The translations under genes and the position numbers were made by a program. The notes below the pieces were generated by a model, which made no database searches, was not told where the DNA came from, and worked only from the letters and a program-made list of their open reading frames with translations. A DNA stretch of 64,000 nucleotides from Metapseudomonas sp043392685 (lineage in GTDB: Bacteria; Pseudomonadota; Gammaproteobacteria; Pseudomonadales; Pseudomonadaceae), in the NCBI GenBank assembly GCA_043392685.1, contig JBHZGM010000019.1. One strand, 5' to 3'. Below are positions 19,680 through 28,117 of the stretch, in pieces (the first letter of the stretch is position 1; the number at the start of each line of letters is the position of its first letter).

Positions 19680-20447
19680 ATGCTACCCAGCCTGTTCATC
19701 TCCCACGGCTCTCCCATGCTCGCCCTGGAGCCCGGCGCAAGCGGTCCGGCGCTCAGGGCCCTGGCTGACTCGCTGCCGCGTCCCAAGACCATCCTGGTGG
19801 TATCCGCCCACTGGGAAAGCCATCAGCTGCAGCTCAGCGGCAGCCCGCATCCGGAAACCTGGCACGACTTCTACGGCTTCCCGCCGCCGCTCTACGCCGT
19901 GCAATACCCGGCTCCCGGCGCCCCGCAGCTGGCCGAGGAAATCGCCGGCCTGCTGAACGAAGCCGGCTTTCCCGCCGGGGTCGACCCGGAGCGCCCATTC
20001 GACCATGGCACCTGGGTGCCGCTGACGCTGATGTACCCCGAGGCCGATATCCCGGTGGCCCAGCTGTCGCTGCCCAGCCGCCTCGGCCCCGCGTTCCAGA
20101 CCCGTATCGGCCAGGCCCTGGCCAGCCTGCGTGAGCGCGACATCCTGCTGATCGGCTCGGGCAGCATCACCCACAATCTGGGTGAGCTGGACTGGCGCGC
20201 CGGCCCCGAGGTGGTCACCCCCTGGGCCAGGGAATTCCGCGACTGGATGGTGGAACGCCTGCAAGCCGACGACGAAGCCGCCCTGCACGACTATCGCAAC
20301 CTGGCTCCCCATGCCGCACGCAGCCACCCACGGGATGAACATTTGCTGCCGCTGTACTTCGCCCGCGGCGCCGGCAAGCGTTTCGGCCTGGTGCACAGCG
20401 GCTTCACCCTGGGGGCGCTGGGGATGGATATTTACCGCTTCGACTGA
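19680..20447 (+). CDS. DODA-type extradiol ring-cleavage dioxygenase (YgiD-like)
   Basis: A 255-residue LigB-superfamily non-heme metal dioxygenase; relatives open 4,5-DOPA. Visible metal and active-site histidines lie in FISHGSPMLALEPG, VSAHWESHQLQ, FDHGTWVPL and GSGSITHNLGEL. The start is preceded by GGAGGAATTCC. The physiological substrate in Pseudomonas is unclear. The neighbouring tpm gene is divergent, so the two may share a control region. Confidence 0.88.
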   Translation: MLPSLFISHGSPMLALEPGASGPALRALADSLPRPKTILVVSAHWESHQLQLSGSPHPETWHDFYGFPPPLYAVQYPAPGAPQLAEEIAGLLNEAGFPAGVDPERPFDHGTWVPLTLMYPEADIPVAQLSLPSRLGPAFQTRIGQALASLRERDILLIGSGSITHNLGELDWRAGPEVVTPWAREFRDWMVERLQADDEAALHDYRNLAPHAARSHPRDEHLLPLYFARGAGKRFGLVHSGFTLGALGMDIYRFD

Positions 20448-20455
20448 AGGCTTGA

Positions 20456-20489
20456 GGGGGAGAATTCATTCGCGAATGAATTCTCCCCC
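20456..20489. repeat. 34-bp perfect palindrome (REP core)
   Basis: GGGGGAGAATTCATTCG followed directly by its exact reverse complement, with no loop bases. It starts 8 bases after the dioxygenase stop. The GAATGAATTC core is shared with repeats at 131, 23449 and 28013-28109. Confidence 0.8.
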
Positions 20490-20520
20490 ACACAGCCCCC
20501 GACTCCCTTCCTCCAGTCGC

Positions 20521-20549
20521 AAAAAAGCCCCGACGTGCGGGGCTCTCTT
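20521..20549 (-). terminator. Terminator after deaD
   Basis: AGCCCCG-ACGTG-CGGGGCT hairpin; on the minus strand it is followed by six T residues. It lies 18 bases past the helicase stop. Confidence 0.85.
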
Positions 20550-20566
20550 GTTTACGGCATCGCGCT

Positions 20567-22234
20567 TCAGTCTTCGCGGTAACGGCGCAGTTTGAGCTGC
20601 TTGCCGGCCACGCGAGTGTCCTTGAGCTTGCCCAGCAGGCGGTCGAGGCCTTCTTCCGGCAGTTCGATCAGGCTGAAGGTTTCGCGAATCTGGATACGGC
20701 CGATGGCATCACGGGCAATGCCGCCCTCGTTGAGGATGGCGCCCAGCAGGTTCTTCGCGGCGATACCGTCGCGGGTACCCAGCGCGGTACGGCAGCGAAC
20801 ACGGCCCTCGGCCAGCGGCATCGGCGCACGGCGCTCGCGGTATTCACCACGCTCGCCACCCTCACGCTCGCGGCGCTCGCGGGGCTGGAAGCTCGGCGCC
20901 AGGGGCTGTTCGCGCTCCACGTCCGCCAGGTTCAGGGCCTGGCCGTTGGTGGCGCGCTGCAGCAGCGCAGCAGCCAGGGCGCGCGGGGTGCAACCGATAT
21001 CGGCCACCAGGCGGTCCAGCAGCTCGCCGTACTTGGCATCGGCCTCGGCCACCAGCGGGGTGAGGCTGGTATTCAGTTTCCTGATGCGCGCGTCCAGCAC
21101 TTGCTGGGCGTTGGGCAGGCGAACTTCCGCGACCTTCTGGCCGGTTACACGCTCGATCACCTGCAGCATGCGGCGCTCGCGCGGGGTCACCAGCAGCAGC
21201 GCACGACCATCGCGACCGGCACGGCCGGTACGGCCGATACGGTGCACGTAGGATTCCGGATCGTAGGGCATGTCCACGTTGAACACGTGGGTGATGCGCG
21301 GTACGTCGATACCACGGGCAGCCACGTCGGTGGCGACCACGATATCCAGGCGACCGTCCTTGAGCGACTCGATCACGCGCTCGCGCTGGTTCTGGGCGAT
21401 GTCGCCGTTCAGCGCGGCGGCCTTGTAGCCCTTGGCTTCCAGGGCGCTGGCCAGGTCCAGGGTGGCCTGCTTGGTACGCACGAAGGCGATCAGCGCATCG
21501 AATTCCTCGACTTCCAGCAGACGCAGGACAGCCTGGGTCTTCTGGTCGGCGTGGACCATCAGGTGGGCCTGCTCGATGCGTGCCACGGTCTGGGTCTTGG
21601 CAGCGATCTTGACGTGCTGCGGGTTGCGCAGGTGGCGTTCGGCGATCGAGCGGATCGACGGCGGCAGCGTGGCGGAGAACAGCACGCTCTGGCGGCTTTC
21701 CGGGAGGGCTTCGAAGATCACTTCGAGGTCGTCCATGAAGCCGAGCTTGAGCATCTCGTCCGCTTCGTCCAGCACTAGTTGCTGCACGGTGGAGAGCATC
21801 TTGTCATCGCGACGCAGGTGGTCGCAGAGACGGCCGGGGGTGGCCACGATCACCTGGGCGCCCTGGCGCAGGGCCTTGAGCTGCGGCCCCATGGGCGCGC
21901 CGCCGTAAACGGCGACCACGTTCAGGCCGGGCATCTGCTTGGCGTAGGTTTCGAAGGCGGTAGCGACTTGCAGTGCGAGCTCGCGGGTCGGTGCCAGGAT
22001 CAGCGCCTGCGGCTCTCGTCTGGCCGGATCGATGCGCGACAGGATCGGCAGCGCGAAGGCTGCGGTCTTGCCGGTACCGGTCTGGGCCTGGCCAATCATG
22101 TCGTGGCCGGCGAGGATCACCGGAATCGACTGGGCCTGGATGGGGGACGGCTCTTCATAGCCGACCGCAGTGATTGCGGCCAGTACATTGGGATGAATGC
22201 CGAGCGCGGCGAAAGTGCCGAGTTCCTGGGTCAT
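20567..22234 (-). CDS. deaD: DEAD-box ATP-dependent RNA helicase DeaD/CsdA
   Basis: Unwinds structured RNA in ribosome assembly and mRNA decay, especially in the cold. The 555-residue protein has the Q motif (YEEPSPIQAQSIPVILAG), Walker A AQTGTGKT, PTRELALQ, DEAD in VLDEADEMLKLGF, SATLP, and HRIGRTGRAGRDG. An arginine-rich linker (RREREGGERGEYRERR) precedes a C-terminal DbpA-type RNA-binding domain (RIQIRETFSLIELPEEGLD). The gene has about 370 bases upstream before the divergent crotonase gene, consistent with a long leader as in E. coli csdA. Confidence 0.95.
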   Translation of the reverse strand: MTQELGTFAALGIHPNVLAAITAVGYEEPSPIQAQSIPVILAGHDMIGQAQTGTGKTAAFALPILSRIDPARREPQALILAPTRELALQVATAFETYAKQMPGLNVVAVYGGAPMGPQLKALRQGAQVIVATPGRLCDHLRRDDKMLSTVQQLVLDEADEMLKLGFMDDLEVIFEALPESRQSVLFSATLPPSIRSIAERHLRNPQHVKIAAKTQTVARIEQAHLMVHADQKTQAVLRLLEVEEFDALIAFVRTKQATLDLASALEAKGYKAAALNGDIAQNQRERVIESLKDGRLDIVVATDVAARGIDVPRITHVFNVDMPYDPESYVHRIGRTGRAGRDGRALLLVTPRERRMLQVIERVTGQKVAEVRLPNAQQVLDARIRKLNTSLTPLVAEADAKYGELLDRLVADIGCTPRALAAALLQRATNGQALNLADVEREQPLAPSFQPRERREREGGERGEYRERRAPMPLAEGRVRCRTALGTRDGIAAKNLLGAILNEGGIARDAIGRIQIRETFSLIELPEEGLDRLLGKLKDTRVAGKQLKLRRYRED

Positions 22235-22602
22235 GGGTCTGCCTCATGTGCATCCGCAAAGACCCTTGTTCCATGGCTGCACATGCCGTGAAGGACCTTG
22301 TGGGTCACCCTGGCAGCCTGGTAGAGAATTTGCGTGATCGCTTTATTGGGAATGGATGAAACGTCAAGGGTAGTCCGCAGGCCGGACTTGCAGCCGAAGG
22401 CGAAGCGCCTCGGGAAAACGCAGTACTTGAACGGGGCCGTCAATTGGCCGGCGCGCATAATACAGGAAAAATCCTGCTCGGGTGCAGCTTTTTCGGCGCC
22501 CCGGCTTCCTCTCCGCCAGACGGTGCGCGGCAATGGACAAGCCCATTGCGCGGGTCTATATCCCTCCTGCCCTCCTGCCATTGCCACGAAGGAAAGCCAT
22601 CC
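22235..22602. other. 368-base divergent control region (deaD / crotonase)
   Basis: No convincing gene. It should hold the promoters of both divergent genes, and on the minus strand a long 5' leader for deaD. The reading frame extending the crotonase gene upstream to 22444 lacks a ribosome site and has unusual composition, so it is treated as non-coding. Confidence 0.6.
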
Positions 22603-23394
22603 ATGCCCACCAGTTCCGCCGGTCGCGTCAGCCGTGAATTGCGCGGCCACATCATACTGATCGGCCTCGACCGCACGACCAAGCGCAATGCCTTCGACCA
22701 GGCGATGCTGGACGACCTGGTCCTGGCACTGGGCGAGTACGAACGGGACGACAACGCGCGCTGCGCCCTGGTCTTCGCCCACGGCGAGCACTTCACCGCC
22801 GGGCTTGACCTGGCCGGCATCGGGGACACCTTCAAACAAGGCTGGGAGATGCCACCCGGCTCCGTGGACCCCTGGCGCACCTTCGGCGGCCCGCATCTGA
22901 CCAAGCCCTTGATGGTCGCCGTGCAGGGCTACTGCTACACGATCGGCATCGAACTGATGCTGGCGGCAGACATCAACCTCTGCGCCAGTAACACCCGCTT
23001 CGCGCAGCTGGAAGTGCAGCGCGGCATCCTCCCCTTCGGTGGCGCCACCCTGCGCCTGCACCAGATCGCCGGCTGGGGCAATGCCATGCGCTGGCTGCTC
23101 ACCGGGGATGAGTTCGACGCCTATGAAGCCTATCGTCTGGGGCTGGTCCAGGAAGTGCTGCCACCCGAAGAGCTGCTGCCCCGCGCCATCTGGCTGGCAG
23201 AACGGGTAGCCGCCCAGGCGCCGCTGGGAGTCCGCGCCACGCTGGCCTCCGCGCGCCAGGCCCTCGACGAAGGCGAAAAGGCCGCTGCCGCAGCCTTGCC
23301 GGCCGTGGCCAAACGCCTGATGGAAACCGAGGATGCCAAGGAAGGTCTGCGGGCCATGCTGGAACGGCGCGACGGGCACTTCAAAGGAAAGTGA
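22603..23394 (+). CDS. Crotonase / enoyl-CoA hydratase family protein
   Basis: A 263-residue crotonase-fold enzyme acting on acyl-CoA substrates. The oxyanion-hole segments are FAHGEHFTAGLDL and MVAVQGYCYTIGIELMLAADI. The usual first catalytic Glu position reads QRGILPFGG rather than the PE/xGxxP of classical hydratases, so isomerase or another activity is possible. ATG 22603 follows GAAGGAAAG; the C-terminal half (AWLAERVAAQAPLGVRATLA-type helix) is typical. Neighbours give no pathway clue. Confidence 0.88.
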   Translation: MPTSSAGRVSRELRGHIILIGLDRTTKRNAFDQAMLDDLVLALGEYERDDNARCALVFAHGEHFTAGLDLAGIGDTFKQGWEMPPGSVDPWRTFGGPHLTKPLMVAVQGYCYTIGIELMLAADINLCASNTRFAQLEVQRGILPFGGATLRLHQIAGWGNAMRWLLTGDEFDAYEAYRLGLVQEVLPPEELLPRAIWLAERVAAQAPLGVRATLASARQALDEGEKAAAAALPAVAKRLMETEDAKEGLRAMLERRDGHFKGK

Positions 23395-23448
23395 CCAATC
23401 ACCCAGTACCCAAGCGCTCCCACCGATGGGGCTGCTCCGCAGCCCTTG

Positions 23449-23471
23449 GCGAATGAATTCGCCCCCACAGG
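23449..23471. repeat. REP-like half element
   Basis: GCGAATGAATTCGCCCCCAC followed by AGG, the same sequence as at 152-174. It lies between convergent crotonase and spermidine-synthase-like genes. Confidence 0.6.
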
Positions 23472-23492
23472 AAAGCGGACATCTGCTCCCCG

Positions 23493-24239
23493 TTAACTCG
23501 CCGGCCGTACCACGTCCAGCAGTGATTGCAGCGAATAGCCCAGCACGGGGGCCAGCGCATCAGCCCTGGCCTTGAGCGTGTCGAGATCCAGTGCCTGGTC
23601 GAGGTCCGCCGGGACGAAGAGCACCACGTTGCCCTCCTTCACCGGGCACTCCCAGTAGTGGCGGTGGAACAGCCCGCGCAACAGGGCGGCGCCCAGCGGC
23701 TTGCCGTCGTCCGCTGCCCACTGGTTGATCACCAGCCAGCCGCCGGGGCTGAGGCGCTTCTGGCAGGCGCCGAGGAAGTTCCAGGCCAGGTGGCCGACGC
23801 CCGGCCCCTGGTCGGTATAAAGATCGACGAAGATCAGGTCCGCAGGCTCGGCGCTGTCGAGCAGTTCCAGGGCGTCGCCAATGCGCACGTACAGCCGCGG
23901 GTCGTCGGTCAGCCCCAAGTACTCCATGGCCAGGCGCGGCACATCGGGGCGCAGCTCGATCACCTCCACGTCTTCCAGCGGCAGGAACTTCAGGCACGCC
24001 TGGGTCAGGGTGCCGGCGCCCAGGCCGAGGAACAGCGCGTTTTCCGGCGCCTCGTGGCACAGCGCCCCCAGCAGCATGGCGCGGGTGTAGTCGTATTCCA
24101 GCCATGCAGGATCGGCCACGAATACGCAGCTCTGCTCCACCGCCTCGCCGAATTCGAGGATGCGATAGGGGCCGACTTCGTAGACGCGGATCACGCCGAA
24201 ATCATCATGCACTTCCGCGAGCAGGCGCTCCTCGGACAT
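23493..24239 (-). CDS. Spermidine synthase-like methyltransferase-fold protein
   Basis: A 248-residue Rossmann-fold protein of the polyamine aminopropyltransferase-like group. The nucleotide-binding segment is NALFLGLGAGTLTQACLKFLP, followed by VEVIELRPDVPRLAMEYLGL and the acidic DLIFVDLYTDQGPGVGHL. These resemble SpeE, but it lacks the N-terminal beta domain and some putrescine-binding residues, so the reaction is uncertain. ATG 24239 is taken rather than the TTG three bases upstream. Confidence 0.8.
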   Translation of the reverse strand: MSEERLLAEVHDDFGVIRVYEVGPYRILEFGEAVEQSCVFVADPAWLEYDYTRAMLLGALCHEAPENALFLGLGAGTLTQACLKFLPLEDVEVIELRPDVPRLAMEYLGLTDDPRLYVRIGDALELLDSAEPADLIFVDLYTDQGPGVGHLAWNFLGACQKRLSPGGWLVINQWAADDGKPLGAALLRGLFHRHYWECPVKEGNVVLFVPADLDQALDLDTLKARADALAPVLGYSLQSLLDVVRPAS

Positions 24240-24405
24240 CAAGTCATCACTCCTTCAAGGCCGGCGCTGACATTTCGCACCAACCCGGCGCCGCACAGGC
24301 GCCTATTGCCATTGAAGCCGGAGCCTGTGCTCCCGGCATAATCCGATCCGCGCCCCAGGGGCGCAAAAACCGCACAAGAATAACAGCGCAGAGGTCGAAT
24401 CCAGC

Positions 24406-25740
24406 ATGTACGCCATCATCGGCGCGGGCCCCATGGGCCTGTGCAGTGCCCGCCAGTTGCAGAAACATGGCATTCCCTTCGTCGGCTTCGAGCTGAATGG
24501 CGATGTCGGCGGGCTATGGGACATCGACAATCCCCACAGCACCATGTACGACTCGGCGCATCTGATCTCGTCGAAGCGCACCACCGAGTTCAGCGAATTC
24601 CCCATGGATGCCGATGTAGCGCCCTACCCGCACCACAGCGAAATGCGCCGCTACTTCCGCGACTACGCCCGGCATTTCGATCTGTACAAGCACTTCCGTT
24701 TCAATACCCGGGTGCTGCGCCTGGAACGCCTGGAGCACGGCTGGAAGCTGATCAGCGAGCAGGACGGCCAGCGTCGCGAAGAGCATTTCGACGGGGTGCT
24801 GATCGCCAACGGCACCTTGCACACCCCCAATCGGCCCGCCCTGCCCGGCCACTTCGACGGTGAAGTGCTGCACTCGGCGGAATATCGCTCGCCAGCCATA
24901 TTCGAGGGCAAGCGGGTCCTGCTGGTAGGCTGCGGCAACTCGGCCTGCGACATCGCCGTCGACGCCGTGCATCGCGCGGCCTCCGTGGACCTCTCGGTGC
25001 GCCGCGGCTACTACTTCCTGCCCAAGTTCATCCTCGGCCGCCCCACCGACACCTTCGGCGGCGCCGTGAAGCTCCCGCGCCGGCTCAAGCAACTGATCGA
25101 CGGCCTGCTGGTGCGCGCGCTGGTCGGCAAACCGTCGCAGTACGGCCTTCCCGACCCGGACTACAAGCTCTACGAATCCCACCCGGTGATGAATTCCCTG
25201 GTGCTCCATCATCTGGGGCATGGCGACATCAAGGCACGTCCGGACATCAGGCAGGTCGAAGGCCGCCGCGTGACCTTCAGCGATGGCCGCCAGGCCGAGT
25301 ACGACCTGATCCTCCAGGCCACCGGCTACAAGCTGGACTATCCCTTCATCGACCGCGCCCAGCTGAACTGGCCCGAGCGCGCCGGCGCCCCGCAGCTCTA
25401 CCTGAACATCTTCCATCCCGAGTACGACGACCTGTTCATGATGGGCATGGTCGAGGCTTCCGGGCTGGGCTGGCAGGGCCGCGCGGAACAGGCGGAACTG
25501 GTGGCCCTGTACATCCGCCAGCGGCAAGCGCGCAGCCAGCAGGCCGAACGCTTCCGTGCACTCAAGGCCGAACGCGCCAGCCAGCGCCTCGACGGCGGTT
25601 ATGCCTACCTGGAGCTGGAACGCATGGCGTACTACGTGCACAAGGACAGTTACCGCGAACAGGTGAAGCAACACATCGCCGAGCTCGGCCAGGGGCTGGA
25701 ACGCGTCCAGCCATTCGTCGGCGTCCCGGCCAGGACATGA
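24406..25740 (+). CDS. Flavin-containing monooxygenase (FMO-like)
   Basis: An FAD/NADPH-dependent oxygenase of 444 residues. The FAD motif is at the very start (MYAIIGAGPMGLCSARQLQK), followed by GDVGGLWDIDNPHSTMYDSA. The second dinucleotide motif is FEGKRVLLVGCGNSACDIAV near residue 165, and the C-terminal ATG-type motif is ILQATGYKLDYPF. This pattern fits class B flavoprotein monooxygenases, which oxidise soft N or S nucleophiles. It overlaps the TauE/SafE gene by 4 bases, hinting at an organosulfur substrate and export of a sulfur anion (inference). Confidence 0.88.
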   Translation: MYAIIGAGPMGLCSARQLQKHGIPFVGFELNGDVGGLWDIDNPHSTMYDSAHLISSKRTTEFSEFPMDADVAPYPHHSEMRRYFRDYARHFDLYKHFRFNTRVLRLERLEHGWKLISEQDGQRREEHFDGVLIANGTLHTPNRPALPGHFDGEVLHSAEYRSPAIFEGKRVLLVGCGNSACDIAVDAVHRAASVDLSVRRGYYFLPKFILGRPTDTFGGAVKLPRRLKQLIDGLLVRALVGKPSQYGLPDPDYKLYESHPVMNSLVLHHLGHGDIKARPDIRQVEGRRVTFSDGRQAEYDLILQATGYKLDYPFIDRAQLNWPERAGAPQLYLNIFHPEYDDLFMMGMVEASGLGWQGRAEQAELVALYIRQRQARSQQAERFRALKAERASQRLDGGYAYLELERMAYYVHKDSYREQVKQHIAELGQGLERVQPFVGVPART

Positions 25741-26459
25741 GCGACGCCTGGCTCTGGCTGGGCCTGTTCATCCTCTTCGCCTACACCCTGGAGGCCATCA
25801 CCGGTTTCGGCAGCACACTGGTCGCCCTGTCGCTGGGCGCCCTGCTGCTGCCGATCCATGATCTGCTGCCGGTGCTGGTACCGCTGAACATCCTCATGAG
25901 CGGCGTCCTCGCCTGGCGCAGTCGCCAGTTGGTGCAGTGGCGCCTGTTGCTGGTAACCGTCCTGCCCGGCATGCTCATCGGCACCTCGATCGGCTACGGC
26001 CTGCGCCCCTGGCTGGATGACGGCCCGATGAAGCTGGGCTTCGGCCTGCTGATCCTCTGGTTCGCCCTGCGCGAGTTGCTGCGCGACGCGCCCCGTGGCC
26101 ATACGCCGTCCTGGATGACACGCCTGCAGACCGGTGCAGCGGGCATCAGCCATGGCCTGTTCGCCTCCGGCGGGCCCCTGCTGGTCCATGCCCTGGCCGG
26201 TACCACGCTGGACAAGGCGCGCCTGCGCGCCACCCTGCTCTGCGTCTGGTTCGGCCTCAACAGCCTGCTGACCCTGGCCTTCCTTTGTGACGGCAGCCTG
26301 GCGCCCGCGCTGCCACGCATCGCCACCTACGCGCCGCTGCTCCTGGTCGGCGCGCTGGGCGGGGAATACCTGCACCGGCACCTGGCCGAAGGACATTTCC
26401 GCACCGCCATCCACCTGTTGCTCTGCCTTTGCGGCGTGCTGCTCTGCTGGCGCGCCTAG
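25737..26459 (+). CDS. TauE/SafE-family membrane transporter
   Basis: A 240-residue polytopic inner-membrane protein with about eight hydrophobic segments. The N-terminal repeat begins LEAITGFGSTLVALSLGALLL, and the second half contains GAAGISHGLFASGGPLLVHAL; the paired G-rich motifs are the TauE/SafE (DUF81) signature. The family exports sulfite, sulfoacetate or related organic anions. The ATGA overlap with the monooxygenase gene points to a joint job. A second TauE/SafE protein is encoded at 31183-31935. Confidence 0.88.
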   Translation: MSDAWLWLGLFILFAYTLEAITGFGSTLVALSLGALLLPIHDLLPVLVPLNILMSGVLAWRSRQLVQWRLLLVTVLPGMLIGTSIGYGLRPWLDDGPMKLGFGLLILWFALRELLRDAPRGHTPSWMTRLQTGAAGISHGLFASGGPLLVHALAGTTLDKARLRATLLCVWFGLNSLLTLAFLCDGSLAPALPRIATYAPLLLVGALGGEYLHRHLAEGHFRTAIHLLLCLCGVLLCWRA

Positions 26460-26523
26460 CGCCGCCTCCGGGCCTTTCGGTTACCATGGTTCATCTACCG
26501 CAAGCCGCCGAATCGAGACCCTG

Positions 26524-27873
26524 ATGAGCAGCCAAGAATGGAGCCCTGAAAGCTGGAGGGACAAACCCATCCAGCAACAGCCCGAGTACCCGGACGCCAC
26601 CAAGCTGGCGCATGTCGAGCAGACCCTGGCGAGCTTCCCGCCCCTGGTGTTCGCCGGCGAGGCGCGCGAGCTTCGCCGCCAGTTCGCTGAAGTCACCGAA
26701 GGCCGTGCCTTCCTGCTCCAGGGCGGCGACTGCGCTGAAAGCTTCGCGGAATTCTCCGCCGCCAAGATCCGCGACACCTTCAAGGTGCTGCTGCAGATGG
26801 CCATCGTCATGACCTTCGCCGCCGGCTGCCCGGTGGTGAAGGTGGGGCGCATGGCCGGCCAGTTCGCCAAGCCGCGCTCCTCCGGCAACGAAACCCAGGG
26901 CGATATCACCCTGCCGGCCTATCGTGGCGATATCGTCAACGGCATCGGCTTCGACGCCGCCAGCCGCGTACCGGACCCGGAGCGCCTGCTACAGGCTTAT
27001 CACCAGTCCACCGCCAGCCTCAACCTGCTGCGCGCCTTCGCCCAGGGCGGTTTCGCCGACGTGCACCAGGTGCATCAGTGGAACCTGGACTTCATCGCCA
27101 ACTCGGCACTGACCGAGAAATACAGCCAGCTGGCCAACCGCATCGACGAGGCGCTGGCCTTCATGCGCGCCTGCGGCCTGGACAGCGCACCGCAACTGCG
27201 CGAAGCCAGCTTCTTCACCGCCCACGAGGCGCTGCTGCTGAACTACGAACAGGCATTCGTGCGTCGCGACAGCCTCACCGGTGGCTGGTACGACTGCTCC
27301 GCCCACATGCTCTGGATCGGCGACCGCACCCGCCAGCTGGATGGCGCCCACGTGGAATTCATGCGCGGTGTCGGCAACCCCATCGGGGTCAAGATCGGAC
27401 CGACCATGGACAGTGAAGAGCTGATCCGCCTGATCGACATCCTTAACCCGGACAACGACCCGGGCCGCCTCAACCTGATCGTGCGCATGGGCGCCGAAAA
27501 GGTCGGCGAGCACCTGCCCCGCCTGATCCGCACCATCGAACGTGAGGGCCGCAAGGTGCTGTGGAGCTCCGATCCCATGCACGGCAACACCATCAAGGCC
27601 TCCAGCGGCTACAAGACCCGCGACTTCGCGGCCATCCTCGGCGAAGTGAAGCAGTTCTTCGAGGTGCACAGGGCCGAGGGCACCTATGCCGGCGGCATTC
27701 ATATCGAAATGACCGGGCAGAACGTCACCGAGTGCATCGGTGGCGCCCGCCCCATCACCGAGGACACCCTGTCCGACCGCTACCACACCCACTGCGACCC
27801 GCGCCTGAACGCCGACCAGTCCCTGGAGCTGGCTTTCCTGATCGCCGAAACGCTGAAGCAGATACGCCGCTGA
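26524..27873 (+). CDS. Class II DAHP synthase (3-deoxy-7-phosphoheptulonate synthase)
   Basis: Catalyses the first shikimate-pathway step, PEP + erythrose-4-phosphate to DAHP. The 449-residue chain is of the plant-like type II: SWRDKPIQQQPEYPD at the start, LLQGGDCAESFAEF with the metal cysteine, VKVGRMAGQFAKPRS for PEP binding, YDCSAHMLWIGDRTRQLDGA, and VLWSSDPMHGNTIKASSGYK. ATG 26524 is chosen; the longer in-frame extension overlaps the transporter gene. The gene order matches the P. aeruginosa type II enzyme PA2843. Confidence 0.93.
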   Translation: MSSQEWSPESWRDKPIQQQPEYPDATKLAHVEQTLASFPPLVFAGEARELRRQFAEVTEGRAFLLQGGDCAESFAEFSAAKIRDTFKVLLQMAIVMTFAAGCPVVKVGRMAGQFAKPRSSGNETQGDITLPAYRGDIVNGIGFDAASRVPDPERLLQAYHQSTASLNLLRAFAQGGFADVHQVHQWNLDFIANSALTEKYSQLANRIDEALAFMRACGLDSAPQLREASFFTAHEALLLNYEQAFVRRDSLTGGWYDCSAHMLWIGDRTRQLDGAHVEFMRGVGNPIGVKIGPTMDSEELIRLIDILNPDNDPGRLNLIVRMGAEKVGEHLPRLIRTIEREGRKVLWSSDPMHGNTIKASSGYKTRDFAAILGEVKQFFEVHRAEGTYAGGIHIEMTGQNVTECIGGARPITEDTLSDRYHTHCDPRLNADQSLELAFLIAETLKQIRR

Positions 27874-27916
27874 CGGTCGTTTCGGTTGTTGTGGGCATTC
27901 ATTCGCGAAGGTTCCA

Positions 27917-27946
27917 TAGGTTGGTCCGAGGTACGAGGCCCAACGC
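27917..27946. repeat. 30-bp repeat, copy 1
   Basis: A 30-base stretch starting TAGGTTGGTCCGAGGTACGA is identical to 39653-39682. Its arms GTTGGTCC and GGCCCAAC form a near-palindrome, so it is REP-like. It lies in the 244-base gap between the DAHP synthase and the YcaQ-like gene. Confidence 0.7.
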
Positions 27947-28012
27947 GCCGTGCAAGTCCGCCTGTGTCAGAGTGGCGCGAAGCCAGATGCGCCGCCGGGA
28001 CGCTGCTTTTCC

Positions 28013-28109
28013 TGTGGGGGCGAATTCATTCGCCAAGGGCTGCAAGGCAGCCCCATCGATCTTGCATGGCAAACCTGCGGTTCGCTTAGGCAATGAATTC
28101 GCCCCCACA
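28013..28109. repeat. Paired REP elements in inverted orientation
   Basis: TGTGGGGGCGAATTCATTCG at 28013-28032 and AATGAATTCGCCCCCACA at 28092-28109 face each other across about 60 bases, giving a BIME-like cruciform. The core matches the palindrome at 20456. It is immediately after the YcaQ-like gene's 3' end, where it could act as a transcription or mRNA-stability boundary. Confidence 0.7.
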
Positions 28110-28117
28110 AAACAGCT

